64,000 nt of DNA from G016756615 sp035556195 (GCA_035556195.1 DATMFK010000043.1:1-64000), one strand, 5' to 3'; counted from the first letter of the stretch, positions 16,455-25,732 are shown. A program made the numbers and translations. The notes: generated from the letters alone by a model not told the origin.

Positions 16455-17864
16455 TCAAACTTGCGATCCCTGGTCGGCGGCAATCTTGCCTTGTTGGACC
16501 GCGAGCCTCAGTGCTGCGTGATCACGCTCGGCCTGGTCGGCATATCTCAACGCGAACTTTCCCAAGGCCATGTCGAACTCATCGCTTGAAGAACCGAGAT
16601 ACGCGCTGATTGTTGCGGATATAGTGCTCGCCTTCGCGTGAGCACGAGCGAGCACCCAACCGCAAGCTTGGGCAAAGACGTCCAACATTTCGGCGTTGAA
16701 CGTCTCCACCAAAGGCTTGATCTTTGCATCATGCAACTGTCGCACATAGAAGTGTCGGCCATTCCGAGCAGTAGTCCACCCGAGGAAAACATCAGACGTC
16801 GGTTGCATCAGGTGCTGCCCCATTACCACGCGCCGACCTTGATGGCTGTAAATGCTCTTCCCGGCATAGGGCTCCAGCACGGAGGTCACTGCTTCCTTGA
16901 ATTGGAGGAAAAGGGGATCATTTCCCTCCGACATCATCAAAGCGATCCAACACCTCCGACCGACGCTGCCGACGCCCACGACCTTGACGGCGGCATCTAT
17001 CAGTCGAAATCTCTCTATGAGCACCCGCCGATCGTCCGACAGTGACCCACGGTAGTCATGGAAAAGTTGGTCGAACATCGCAGAGTCGGCGCTATCGATA
17101 TCCTCCGGATGGAAGATCAGCGGAGGATGGTCGATGATGCGGATTTGTCCGCGCGCCGAACTTGCCAGCTTCGGAAATTCAAGCTCCGAACCACTGCGAG
17201 CCGCAACCTCCTCAATGCGCTTCTTCGTGCCCCTACGCATGCGCTTGGGCAAAGAGTTGAGAAAGTCAACGTATGTTGTCTTGGCATACCATACTTGCAG
17301 CGGGCCCATCTCGGACAATTGGCGCATATGTTCGCGGTACTTGCGCGCGCAGCTGATGGCAGCATCGCGGCCTTGGTGATCGGCGAGCCCATTCGATCGA
17401 GCGGCTAGCACGATCGATGCAACTAGGCGCTTAATGTCCCATTCCCAGGGCGCGGGTAAGGTCTCATCGAAATCGTTGATGTCGAAGATAATGCTGCGTT
17501 CAGGTGTGGCAAATCCGCCGAAGTTGAGAAGGTGGCAATCACCGCACGTTTGCACTTTCAATCCGGTGGCTGGGGTCCTCACCAAGTCGGCTGCCATCAC
17601 CCCTGCGGCCCCGCGATAGAAGGCGAAAGGTGACTGCAACATTCGACCATACCGTATCGCTTGGAGCTGCTCCATACGCCCGACGTCTGATGCGTGGAGG
17701 ACCTCGATCGGATCTGGTCGCCCTTCGGCTTCATTCCATTGACGATGCTGCTCCCGAGGGATCTTGTCCCGCAGCGCCTTCCCAGCTGCTGCCCGTTCGT
17801 GCGGGGAGACCATGGAGGCGCCCCGCGAGGTCGTGTATCGAGGAATGTCCGTTTTGCGTCTCAT
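16455..17864 (-). CDS. DUF2252 protein
   Basis: This 469-residue cytoplasmic protein is of the DUF2252 family, which structural classifications place near the protein-kinase/aminoglycoside phosphotransferase clan. Visible hallmarks are FAFYRGAAGVMAAD (about 80-93), CGDCHLLNFGGF (107-118), FDINDFDETLPAPWEWDIKRL (127-147, quoted in part), GVGSVGRRCW and YVRQLHDAKIK. The GDCHLLNFG and NDFDE pair resembles a kinase-type catalytic loop and metal-binding Asp. The substrate is unknown. An internal ATG at 17813 is an alternative start. The gene is followed by noncoding DNA and preceded by a dispersed repeat. Confidence 0.85.
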   Translation of the reverse strand: MRRKTDIPRYTTSRGASMVSPHERAAAGKALRDKIPREQHRQWNEAEGRPDPIEVLHASDVGRMEQLQAIRYGRMLQSPFAFYRGAAGVMAADLVRTPATGLKVQTCGDCHLLNFGGFATPERSIIFDINDFDETLPAPWEWDIKRLVASIVLAARSNGLADHQGRDAAISCARKYREHMRQLSEMGPLQVWYAKTTYVDFLNSLPKRMRRGTKKRIEEVAARSGSELEFPKLASSARGQIRIIDHPPLIFHPEDIDSADSAMFDQLFHDYRGSLSDDRRVLIERFRLIDAAVKVVGVGSVGRRCWIALMMSEGNDPLFLQFKEAVTSVLEPYAGKSIYSHQGRRVVMGQHLMQPTSDVFLGWTTARNGRHFYVRQLHDAKIKPLVETFNAEMLDVFAQACGWVLARAHAKASTISATISAYLGSSSDEFDMALGKFALRYADQAERDHAALRLAVQQGKIAADQGSQV

Positions 17865-17940
17865 ACGTCAAGAGCGAATGACCGCTTCAACCGGTAGAAG
17901 CACTGCTTGATCCCCAAAACTCAAGCGCCGAGACACAGCT

Positions 17941-18040
17941 AAAGCATGTCACGCGAATTGAGATTCGCGCGACTGCCTTTAGCCGTTGCTTTTTTGCATA
18001 TCGTTCACCCAAAACCCCTGCACACTTTCGGGCGACAGGC
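17941..18040. repeat. Dispersed rhizobial-type intergenic repeat, copy 2
   Basis: It aligns over about 100 bases with 1901-2000. The shared core runs from TTGCAT at 17994 through CCCCTGCACACTTTCGGGCG to GGC at 18040. It lies between the SulP stop codon and the DUF2252 start. It is a degraded palindromic unit with no coding content. Confidence 0.65.
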
Positions 18041-18046
18041 ATTAGC

Positions 18047-19744
18047 TTAAGGTCTGCCGTGCTGCTGCCAGGCGCGCACTCCATCTGTCGTTCGTTCGTA
18101 GAAGTTGCCTGGACCCACAATCTCCTCGATTCCAGCAAGCCGCATATTGTCTCGAACAGAGTCGCGCACACGCGCGAATGCAACGGTGATCCCTTCGCTC
18201 TGCAGCCCCTTGATAAGGTTTAGGAGCTCGTCGGCTGCACTAACGTCGATGAAGTTGACCGAGCCAAAATCCAAAAGCGCGCGCTTCAACTCTGGCCGCG
18301 CGACCAGAGATGCTTTCAACGCCGAGTTTATGCGCCCAACGCTTGCGAAGAAGAGGTCGCCGCCCACTCGCCAAATCAGCAGCCCTGGGAACGTCGTTGC
18401 CTCGGGATGCCGCTGCAAATCTCGATAGGCTTCCGTGCCGGGCAATTGACCAAGTTCCGCGCTCTGCGGATGGCTGGCAACGTAGATCAGGGTCAATAGC
18501 GACAGCACGACGCCCAACACGATGCCTTGCGGAACACCCAAAATCAGCTCACCGGCGATGACAATGAGAGCGTTCGCAAACGACCAGCGGCTTCGCAAGT
18601 ACAGTTCCCGCAAGTAGCTTGGCTTTGTGAGATGCAACATCGCCGCAATGACGACGGCGGCGAGTGCCGGTTGGGGCATGTTCCGGAACAAAGGAGTCAA
18701 GAAGATCAACGTCAGGAAACAAAGCACTGCCGCAACCAGGTTGGCGGCTTGGCTGCGAGCGCCTGCCGCCATCGCCACCGAGGTCTTGGACAGGCTGCCG
18801 ACGACGAGAAATCCCCCGAAGAGACCGCTCAACATGTTGGCTGGTCCGTGTGCGACCAACTCCTGGTTTGGATCAATACTCCGGCCGCTCTCGAGTGCTG
18901 CCGCCTTGGCGGCTCCGAGCGCTTCGGCGTAGCCGACCATCACGATGGCAAGCGCTCCTGGCGCAAGCTGGAGCAATATGGTGGCGTCCAGGTTCGGCAA
19001 TGTCAGACTGGGCAAGCCTGACGGAATGTGGCCGGCCACGTGCACGCCCGTCGCCTCGCCTCCAAAGCCGCCAATCACGATGGTAGCTATGGCCATGACG
19101 ACCAAGGCTGCCGGTACGCGCGGCGCCATGTGGCGAAGCAGCACCATGGCCGTCAGGGACAGCAGGCCGGTCAGCGCCGGTGCGAAGGAAACGTCCGGTA
19201 GATGCTGAAAGATATTCCAAAGCTTGGTGAAAAAGTTGCCCGACGAGCCGCCGATCCCAAGCAGATGCGGCACCTGGCCTATGATGGTGACGTAGACCAG
19301 GCCTTCGATGAAGCCACGCATGACCGGAGTAGGAATGAAGCTCGCGACCCACCCCATGCGCATGAGTCCAAAGGCCAGGAAGAGAACGCCGATCAAGACA
19401 GCCAAGGTGGAAGTGAGCCAATTGTACTCCGCTGTCCCCTGCGTCGCGATGGCGCCGACGGTCAACGCCGAAATCAGACCTGTGGCCGTATCCGGTCCGA
19501 CGACGAGCTGGCGCGAGCTGCCGAGGAGAGCGTAAGCGAGAAGGGCTGGGACGATCGTGTAAAGTCCCATAATTGGCGGCACGCCGACAATGCTGGCATA
19601 AGCCATTCCTTCGGGCACCATGACTGCCCAAAGTGCCACACCAGCGAACGCGTCGAGCGTCAGCCATTCCTGCCGATAGCCCCGGACCCAATCGAGGATC
19701 GGCAACGCAGTATGAACCGCAGACCTGGCGTCGGACTGTGCCAT
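18047..19744 (-). CDS. SulP-family anion transporter with STAS domain
   Basis: This 565-residue inner-membrane protein has a SulP transporter core of about 12 helices (TLDAFAGVALWAVMVPEGMAYA near the start, quoted in part; VVGPDTATGLISAL; GSLSKTSVAMAAGARSQ) and a C-terminal STAS domain from about residue 425 (LLIWRVGGDLFFASVGRINSAL, LLDFGSVNFIDVSAADEL, both in part). The family moves sulfate, bicarbonate or other anions by symport or exchange. The ATG at 19744 after GTGAGGAC is preferred because the longer frame from 19810 would overlap the upstream gene by 52 bases. It is the third gene of a likely DUF3302-HlyD-SulP operon. Confidence 0.88.
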   Translation of the reverse strand: MAQSDARSAVHTALPILDWVRGYRQEWLTLDAFAGVALWAVMVPEGMAYASIVGVPPIMGLYTIVPALLAYALLGSSRQLVVGPDTATGLISALTVGAIATQGTAEYNWLTSTLAVLIGVLFLAFGLMRMGWVASFIPTPVMRGFIEGLVYVTIIGQVPHLLGIGGSSGNFFTKLWNIFQHLPDVSFAPALTGLLSLTAMVLLRHMAPRVPAALVVMAIATIVIGGFGGEATGVHVAGHIPSGLPSLTLPNLDATILLQLAPGALAIVMVGYAEALGAAKAAALESGRSIDPNQELVAHGPANMLSGLFGGFLVVGSLSKTSVAMAAGARSQAANLVAAVLCFLTLIFLTPLFRNMPQPALAAVVIAAMLHLTKPSYLRELYLRSRWSFANALIVIAGELILGVPQGIVLGVVLSLLTLIYVASHPQSAELGQLPGTEAYRDLQRHPEATTFPGLLIWRVGGDLFFASVGRINSALKASLVARPELKRALLDFGSVNFIDVSAADELLNLIKGLQSEGITVAFARVRDSVRDNMRLAGIEEIVGPGNFYERTTDGVRAWQQHGRP

Positions 19745-19758
19745 GTCCTCACCGCGGG

Positions 19759-20919
19759 TCAGTGCCCGCCACCTTCGAAGTGCTCCTCGGAAAAGAGATA
19801 GTTCTGCCAACTCTTGACGCGAAGAAGTATCTTCCGCAGTAAAGACAGGTCATGCATGTACTTAGTGTATATCGCTACCTGCGCAGTCGATCCCAGCGGG
19901 ATCTGATAATCAGACACTGATTCCACTAAGTCCATGGTGACAAGGGCCCTGCCACCTCCACCCGGAAGATTGCCCGGATCGGCCAGAGTGCCGGTGGGCT
20001 GAAGTTGTCCTGCAGGAATTGCGTTCAACACCGATCGAACCTTGGCTTTGAATACCCGGCCCGGCACGGCATCAAAGGCGACCTCGGCGTCGTCGCCCAC
20101 GGTCACGCGTTGCAGATAGTTCTGTTGAAATGCAGCAGTTAGTCGGTTGTCCCCGCTTCCAGTGTTCACAAAAACCATCACGGGACGCAGCGGCACAGGC
20201 ATGACATACATCCCCGGCCGAAGGATGAGCTGCGTAACAAACCCCGGGCCCGACGCCCGAGTGGTTGTCTGTTCGAGATCGTATTCCGCGCTGCCGAGTT
20301 CCGCCGTGAGCCTTGCCACCGTCGTGTTCGTGCCATTCACGTTCGCGGAATAGGCAAGATTGGCCTGGCTCTCCGCTGCCTCGGCCGCAACAACCATCTC
20401 GCTGGCGCTCTCCAGGTTGCGCTTGTAGGTATCCAGGGCTGCTTCAGCGATCACGCGCTTTTTATACAGCTCAGCCTGCCGATCGTAGTTCGACTGCGCC
20501 AAGTGCTCTTGCGACCTGGCGCGTTCCGTCTGGGCCCGGGCTTGATCAAGCGCAGCTTTCAACTGTTTTACATTCTGTTCCGCGTCCGCGAGCTGCGCAC
20601 TCTTCTCGTCGACCAAGTATTGATACGGGGCCGGATCGATCTTGAAGAGGACATCTCCTTGTTTGAGGGACGCCTCCGCTTCGACCGGGACGTCGATGAC
20701 CCGACCGGCGACTGCCGGTAGGATGGGGGTCACAGCATAGTAGATGCGGGCGTTCATGCTGAAAGGATGGTTGTAGTTCATCGTTATCAACAGCGCCGAC
20801 AGGCCGACGATGCCGCCCAGTGCGGCCGTCGATAGGCTCCACTCATTTACCGGGATCCGGAAAAGCTTGAAAATCGCGATGCAAATCGCGACGTAAAGGA
20901 GAATGAGCAGGAGTTCCAT
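19759..20919 (-). CDS. HlyD-family membrane fusion protein (YiaV-like)
   Basis: This 386-residue periplasmic adaptor has two N-terminal hydrophobic segments (about 2-20 and 32-48), a biotinyl-lipoyl-like half (VTPILPAVAGRVIDVPVEA, LKQGDVLFKIDPAPYQ), a long coiled-coil hairpin (about 100-215) and a beta-barrel end (VQ-type AEVAFDAVPGRVFKAKV). It matches E. coli YiaV/YibH-type proteins. Its A of ATG is the last base of the upstream TGA, so it is translationally coupled to the DUF3302 gene, the same pairing as yiaW-yiaV. The SulP start lies 14 bases after its stop. No dedicated ABC or MFS pump is adjacent. Confidence 0.87.
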   Translation of the reverse strand: MELLLILLYVAICIAIFKLFRIPVNEWSLSTAALGGIVGLSALLITMNYNHPFSMNARIYYAVTPILPAVAGRVIDVPVEAEASLKQGDVLFKIDPAPYQYLVDEKSAQLADAEQNVKQLKAALDQARAQTERARSQEHLAQSNYDRQAELYKKRVIAEAALDTYKRNLESASEMVVAAEAAESQANLAYSANVNGTNTTVARLTAELGSAEYDLEQTTTRASGPGFVTQLILRPGMYVMPVPLRPVMVFVNTGSGDNRLTAAFQQNYLQRVTVGDDAEVAFDAVPGRVFKAKVRSVLNAIPAGQLQPTGTLADPGNLPGGGGRALVTMDLVESVSDYQIPLGSTAQVAIYTKYMHDLSLLRKILLRVKSWQNYLFSEEHFEGGGH

Positions 20920-21383
20920 CAGGCGGTCTCCCGCTCCCCTTTAACGGGGTGTTTGATCTCCGGCGCTTCGGGCGCGCCAAGTATCGTCGGCTGGAGATTG
21001 GCCGATTTGTCTTGGAGAGCGAGGCGATCTTCTACTTGCGCCAGTTTAGACCCAATCTGCTCCACCCGAGAACGCAGTAAGTCCAGTTCATCTTGCAGTC
21101 CAGATTGTCCGGTTTCTGCTTTCGTCTGAGAAAATCCCCAACCGCGCTCCGGTCTGTACGCCATGGCCCAAATCCAAAGAAACGGCCAGAGAACGTGCAG
21201 CGTGAACAAGCTGACCCAACCGGCAGCGTGAATTGCGTCCTTATGAGGATGTTCCCGCTTCTCGGCGATCTTGGCAGGGATGTCGTGGATGGCGATGATG
21301 CCGTAAAACAGCATGAGGCCCATGAACACAAGGAGTCCAAGAGCGAAATCGTTCAGAAACGGATCGCCGATCTTGTCGACCAT
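20919..21383 (-). CDS. DUF3302 inner-membrane protein (YiaW-like)
   Basis: This 154-residue protein has two membrane helices (DFALGLLVFMGLMLFYGIIAI and WVSLFTLHVLWPFLWIWAM, quoted in part) and a cytoplasmic coiled-coil tail (LQDELDLLRSRVEQIGSKLAQ region). It matches the DUF3302/YiaW family, which travels with a YiaV-type HlyD gene. The ATG at 21383 follows TAGGAGAG, so a 20-codon upstream extension is rejected. Stop and next start share one base (TGATG). Function in efflux or envelope homeostasis is inferred from the pairing. Confidence 0.85.
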   Translation of the reverse strand: MVDKIGDPFLNDFALGLLVFMGLMLFYGIIAIHDIPAKIAEKREHPHKDAIHAAGWVSLFTLHVLWPFLWIWAMAYRPERGWGFSQTKAETGQSGLQDELDLLRSRVEQIGSKLAQVEDRLALQDKSANLQPTILGAPEAPEIKHPVKGERETA

Positions 21384-22489
21384 CGCCGCTCTCCTAAAGC
21401 ATGGTGAATCCGGCGCCCTGGCAAGAGTGCCGCCGTTGGACATGCAATGTTCAGGCTACTGCACCGCCGGGCTCTACGGCCGATGGTTGAACTTTGATCC
21501 GCCGGCGGAGGCAAGAAGTGCTTGCGCCAGTGAGCTTCGCATTGGTCGGCGAAGCGGACGGCAGTCGGCTGACGTGGCCGGTCGAACGCATCAGGCTTGT
21601 ACTGGGAGTCTGGACTAACCCCCCAGCCGAGCAGTGCGAAGCTCTGGACCTCCACCCTGTTCACGGTCACAACCAGCACAAACGCTAGTGACACGCCGCA
21701 TCTAAGAGCCTGGATAGGGTCTGCCACATTAATGGCGGGATTAAGACGTCAGCGAGCGCCTAATTGACGACAGCCCGGGAGGCTAATCTCGATTCGAGCT
21801 CGCGTCGCTGCGTGTCGGTTGGGGAAGCAACGTTACGAAAAATACGCTTCACACCGACTGTCGAAGATTGGGAATCGGCTGGCGGCAAGTTACCCTCCCA
21901 CACAGCGCTCGGCGTGGCCGATGACATCCGGCAACGCAGCACCCTTCAGGCGCGTGTTCGAATCCATCGAGCGGATATCCGAGGTGCTTTTCGGCCTATC
22001 ATGGCGTTGACCTTTACCGGATCCCTTAGCGCCGCCGGCTACGGCCAGCCGGAGGTGCACGATGCTGGTCGGTGCTCTCGGCTGCAATCTCACCTGGGGC
22101 TGGTTGACGCCGTAGTTATCTGATGGGGTGCTTGGCCGATGGGCAGCGGAGCATCGCACTCTGGCCAGGATATAAGCAGGTCCTACGCCCGACGAAGCAA
22201 TACTGCAATCCTTGACAACCTGCCCTCCGCGGTAGCGTCCGTGCTGACGCCCTCCGATCTGACAGAATGCACGCTGCGCTGTCGAAAGTGGCGATATCGA
22301 ACGAGCCATTGGACCGAAAAGGGGTGATTGGCTTGGCGCTGCCGCAATCTTTTCCAGGTCTTCGCGTCGAGGGAAGCAGCCGAGACCGCGCCCCTGCTGG
22401 AGATCGGTGCGGACCAGCAGCATATTCGCCGGCGGTGCAACGGATCGGCGGCGCTCCAGACCCGCCGCTGAGAGGAAAGGTCGGAGATA
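21384..22489. other. Long gene-poor stretch
   Basis: This 1.1-kb stretch contains no gene I can support on either strand. Open frames here are short, Arg/Ser-rich and without ribosome-binding sites. One minus-strand frame (21727-21353) has a hydrophobic N-terminus but runs into the DUF3302 start region and has no ribosome-binding site. The stretch looks like decayed DNA; no repeat unit was recognised. Confidence 0.45.
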
Positions 22490-22840
22490 ATGTCAGCAGA
22501 AACACACTATACACCGCAACCAAGGCAAATGAGGCGCCTCTTCTTCATGTCGCTCGTCCAGCAACTTCGTGTCGTCTGGCCAATCCTTTCCGGGATCCTT
22601 GTGATCATGGTTGCGTCCGGGCTGGCAATCTGGCGCATAGAGGGTTGGCGGATGGACGAGGCCTTCTACTTCACCTTCGTCACAGGGCTCACTATTGGCT
22701 ATGGCGACTTTACGCCCAAACACGATTTCGCTCGGTTGCTTTCCCTGGTGATCGGATTCACAGGGATTGTGCTGACCGGCTTGGTTGCGGCTATCAGCGT
22801 GCAGGCCCTCAAGGCGACGGACCAAGATAGCGCAGGTTAG
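22490..22840 (+). CDS. Minimal two-helix K+ channel-like protein
   Basis: This 116-residue protein has the full pore module of a potassium channel: helix 1 at about 27-48, the selectivity filter TIGYGDF at 68-74, and helix 2 at about 82-104. There is no RCK or voltage-sensor domain. CGGAGATA directly upstream supports the ATG. It would form a homotetrameric ion channel of the inner membrane; K+ selectivity follows from the TxGYGD filter, while gating is unknown. It stands alone between gene-poor stretches. Confidence 0.85.
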   Translation: MSAETHYTPQPRQMRRLFFMSLVQQLRVVWPILSGILVIMVASGLAIWRIEGWRMDEAFYFTFVTGLTIGYGDFTPKHDFARLLSLVIGFTGIVLTGLVAAISVQALKATDQDSAG

Positions 22841-23324
22841 TCTCAGCTCGAGGCTACGCACTTCGAATGCCGCTTGATCTATCCGACACCAAATCCGAAC
22901 GGCAACTATAGCTGCAGACAGTCGAGGGAGAAACTGGGATGTCTGCCCTAGGTCAATTCAGGCCGATGCTCTTGTGTGCCTGAATGTCCGCTTCTGACTT
23001 TGCAGGTTCGAAGCTGCCAGTCCGCTTCCGTGAAGAGTTGAGGGCGCCGGCAGGCGTACGAAAGTCCCCGAGGAAGGAACCCGCGGGCCACAGTCGATGT
23101 CTATGGGGAATTCGATTTGCGGATGATGTCGGCGATGGCGCGACCGGGGCGGGGAAGCGCCGCGATGGAGACGAAGAGACCGCTTCCTCGCGCGTCCGGC
23201 GATGTTGGCTGTCGAAGCTGGCCGGGGCGGGCGTCTTTTGGCGTTAGTGATTGCCATGGCGACGCGTAGATCCGCTGCCGGAGCTATGCGCCTGTTTCGG
23301 CAATGCGCTGATCTTTTTGGAATT
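22841..23324. other. Gene-poor stretch before the tRNA
   Basis: About 480 bases without a supportable gene. No integrase fragment and no copy of the tRNA 3' end was noticed here. Confidence 0.45.
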
Positions 23325-23399
23325 TGGTGGGCGATGCAGGGATTGAACCTGCGACCCCACCCGTGTGAAGGGTGTGCTCTCCCGCTGAGCTAATCGCCC
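23325..23399 (-). tRNA. tRNA-Val (anticodon CAC)
   Basis: The minus strand folds into a complete cloverleaf. The acceptor stem is GGGCGAT / ATCGCCC, the D arm GCTCAGCGGGAGAGC, and the anticodon stem CACCC / GGGTG with loop TTCACAC, giving CAC at positions 34-36. The T arm is GCAGG TTCAATC CCTGC. CCA is encoded at the 3' end (23325-23327). It marks the change from gene-poor accessory DNA on the left to core genes on the right. Confidence 0.95.
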
Positions 23400-23488
23400 G
23401 CCTGCGACCCGAGGGGTCAAGCGTGCCGCGATATAGGAGACAGGCGCGGCGCAAGTCAAGCGTGGATCGGTACCGATATCCCCAAATC

Positions 23489-24172
23489 TCAGCGGCGACC
23501 CGCGGCGACCAGCCGGTCGACGAGGCCGAGCGTGAGTTCCCCGAAATGCGAGATGATCGCCGACGGTTCGAACTCGCTGACATGGCGGTCCGTATAGCCG
23601 AAATCGACGGCCACCACCGGAATGCCGGCAGCCTTGGCCGTATCGATATCCGTCCGCGAATCGCCGACCATCAGGGCTCGGCCGCGATCCCCTCCGGCGC
23701 GCTCGATGGTCTCGGTCAGGTGCCGTGGATCGGGCTTGCGATAGGGGAATGTGTCCTGGCCGGAAATGAAGGCGAAGCGCTGGGCAATGCCGAGTTCGGT
23801 CAAGAGCCGCACCGCCATCATCTCGAACTTGTTGGTGCAGACGGCGAGCAGGTAGCCGGCGTCGGAGAAACGGTCGAGGGCATCGAGCACGCCGGGGTAG
23901 GGCACGGACTTCCCAGGCATGTTGCCGTTGTAGTGTTCGACGAAGAGATCATAGAGCCGGTCGTGCTCGTCGGCGGCCAGCGCCTTGCTTTGCGCGGCGA
24001 AGGCTTTTTCGATCATCACCTTGCCGCCGTGACCGACGAAGCCGTGAAGCTGCGCAGGCTGCGCCGCGGGCAATCCGCCCGCGGCCAGGCTGTGATTGAG
24101 GCTGTCGAGCAGGTCAGGCGCGGTGTCGATGAGCGTGCCGTCGAGATCGAACACAATGATGGGTCGGGTCAT
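23489..24172 (-). CDS. gph: Phosphoglycolate phosphatase
   Basis: This 227-residue HAD-superfamily phosphatase has the nucleophile motif FDLDGTLIDT (Asp9 and Asp11 of the protein from the ATG at 24172), motif II around VCTNK, and motif III/IV RKPDPRHL and MVGDSRTDIDTA. It removes phosphate from 2-phosphoglycolate, a product of DNA repair and oxygenase side reactions, in the cytoplasm. An upstream in-frame ATG at 24184 is an alternative start; the much longer frame to 24331 would run into the divergent rpiA gene and is rejected. It is divergent from rpiA, the usual rhizobial arrangement. Confidence 0.9.
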   Translation of the reverse strand: MTRPIIVFDLDGTLIDTAPDLLDSLNHSLAAGGLPAAQPAQLHGFVGHGGKVMIEKAFAAQSKALAADEHDRLYDLFVEHYNGNMPGKSVPYPGVLDALDRFSDAGYLLAVCTNKFEMMAVRLLTELGIAQRFAFISGQDTFPYRKPDPRHLTETIERAGGDRGRALMVGDSRTDIDTAKAAGIPVVAVDFGYTDRHVSEFEPSAIISHFGELTLGLVDRLVAAGRR

Positions 24173-24321
24173 AGCGATTTCCATGTCCAGGGGGAATTGC
24201 GATAGCCCGCCTAAGAGGCAGCCGGCAAGACTCGGATGGCCAATGCCGGAGAAAACCTTTGCCGTTCCCGCCAAAGATGCTAGGAGCCGCGCGGGGAAAT
24301 GACAGGGAAAATGATCGACCG

Positions 24322-25023
24322 ATGGATCCAAGAGCTCTGAAAATCGAAGCTGCGCGCGTGGCGCTCGGTCACGTGACCGACGGCATGCGGCTCGGCATCG
24401 GCACGGGCTCGACGGCTGAAGAGTTCGTCCGGCTGTTGGCCGAAAAGGTCGCGGCCGGCCTGACCGTCACCGGCGTCCCGACGTCCGAACGCACTGCGAA
24501 ACTCTGCGGCGAACTCGGCATCACCTTGTCGACGCTCGAGGAGACGCCCGAACTCGATCTCACCGTCGACGGCGCCGACGAGATCGATCCCATGCTTTCC
24601 CTGATAAAGGGCGGCGGCGGCGCCCTGTTGCGCGAGAAGATCGTCGCGGCGGCCTCCGCCCGCATGATCGTCATCGCCGACCGTTCCAAGCTCGTCGACA
24701 CGCTGGGGGCGTTTCCACTGCCGATCGAGGTCAACAGATTCGGTCTCCGGTCGACCGCGCTCGCAATCGAGAAGGCGGCCGCGAAGCTAGGCCTTTCCGG
24801 AGCTGTCGCCTTGCGCATGGCTAACGCCGTGCCTTTCGTTACAGACGGCGGACATTTGATCCTCGATGCATCTTTTGGCCGCATTCCAGATACAAGAGCC
24901 CTGTCTCAAGCACTTCACGCCATCCCCGGCGTGGTCGAGCACGGATTGTTTCTAGGGATGGCAACCGCTGCGATTGTTGCGGGAGCGAACGGCATCGAAA
25001 CCCTGCACGCCACCCGTCAATAG
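24322..25023 (+). CDS. rpiA: Ribose-5-phosphate isomerase A
   Basis: This 233-residue protein has the family blocks LGIGTGSTAEEFV (about 24-36), VPTSERT, LDLTVDGADEID (about 80-91), IKGGGGALLREKIV (Lys in the active site) and VTDGGHLILDA. It interconverts ribose 5-phosphate and ribulose 5-phosphate in the pentose phosphate pathway. The start is chosen by the family N-terminus (MDPRALKIEAAR); the ribosome-binding site is weak. The DUF2059 gene follows after 15 bases and is probably co-transcribed. Confidence 0.95.
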   Translation: MDPRALKIEAARVALGHVTDGMRLGIGTGSTAEEFVRLLAEKVAAGLTVTGVPTSERTAKLCGELGITLSTLEETPELDLTVDGADEIDPMLSLIKGGGGALLREKIVAAASARMIVIADRSKLVDTLGAFPLPIEVNRFGLRSTALAIEKAAAKLGLSGAVALRMANAVPFVTDGGHLILDASFGRIPDTRALSQALHAIPGVVEHGLFLGMATAAIVAGANGIETLHATRQ

Positions 25024-25038
25024 GGAGTTCTCATCATC

Positions 25039-25614
25039 ATGACCTTGGTCAACCGCGTTCGCCATCTTTCCGCTGCCGTCGCTGCCGCTACGGTTCTGGC
25101 GCTCGCCCTTCCAGCCGCCGCTCAGGATGCCTCGGAATCGCACGTCAAGGCCGCCCGTGACGCTCTCAACGCACTCAATGCGACGGATCAGTTCGACGTT
25201 ATCCTGCCCCAGGCTGCCGCCGCCCTGAAGGCCGAGCTCATCCAGAAGAACCCGGACCTGCAGCAACTCATCACCAAGACCGTCGATGAGAAGACGCTGG
25301 CGATGGCTGCTCGCCGCACGGACCTCGAGAAGGAAGCCGCGAATGTCTATACGCGCGCCTTCACCGAGGAGGAACTGACGGCGATTGCCGCTTTCTACAA
25401 TTCCGGTCCAGGCAAGAAGCTGCTGACCGAAGGGCCGATCGTGACGCGCCAGGTGATCCAGGCCGCGGAGATCTGGCAGCGCGGCGTGGCCCGCGATCTT
25501 GCCCAGTCTGTCGGCGAGGAGCTGGCCAAGGTTTCGCCGATCACGACCCAGCCGGTCACGCCCGCGGATCCCGCCGCTGGCGCCACCGCGCCAGCGACGG
25601 GCAACTCGAACTGA
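25039..25614 (+). CDS. DUF2059 exported protein
   Basis: This 191-residue protein has a signal peptide (cut near AAAQDA, residue 29), a DUF2059 helical domain (about 85-160: FTEEELTAIAAFYNSGPGKKLL is typical, quoted in part) and a low-complexity Pro/Ala/Thr tail. It is periplasmic and of unknown function; the family is common downstream of rpiA in Rhizobiales. A strong terminator follows at 25647. Confidence 0.88.
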   Translation: MTLVNRVRHLSAAVAAATVLALALPAAAQDASESHVKAARDALNALNATDQFDVILPQAAAALKAELIQKNPDLQQLITKTVDEKTLAMAARRTDLEKEAANVYTRAFTEEELTAIAAFYNSGPGKKLLTEGPIVTRQVIQAAEIWQRGVARDLAQSVGEELAKVSPITTQPVTPADPAAGATAPATGNSN

Positions 25615-25646
25615 GTCTGCCAGACCACGACGCGGTCGAAACAGGG

Positions 25647-25675
25647 GCCCGGCTTTCGAGCCGGGCTTTTATTTT
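25647..25675 (+). terminator. Rho-independent terminator with UUCG loop
   Basis: A perfect 8-bp stem (GCCCGGCT / AGCCGGGC) closes a TTCG tetraloop and is followed by TTTTATTTTG. It ends the rpiA-DUF2059 transcript and separates it from gor. Confidence 0.9.
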
Positions 25676-25732
25676 GTCTTCCGCACCTCTACGTGTCGTT
25701 CGCGCTCGTCTTGTTTCAAGGGATCATCGGCG

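Noticed and set aside
21353..21727. 124-codon minus-strand frame with a hydrophobic N-terminus upstream of the DUF3302 gene
   Set aside because: GTG start without a ribosome-binding site, runs 30 bases into the DUF3302 gene, and the second half is low-quality Arg/Pro sequence. It could be a remnant but is not supportable.
23325..23399. tRNA end as a proven attachment site
   Set aside because: No integrase and no duplicate of the tRNA 3' end were found in the window, so no att site is annotated.
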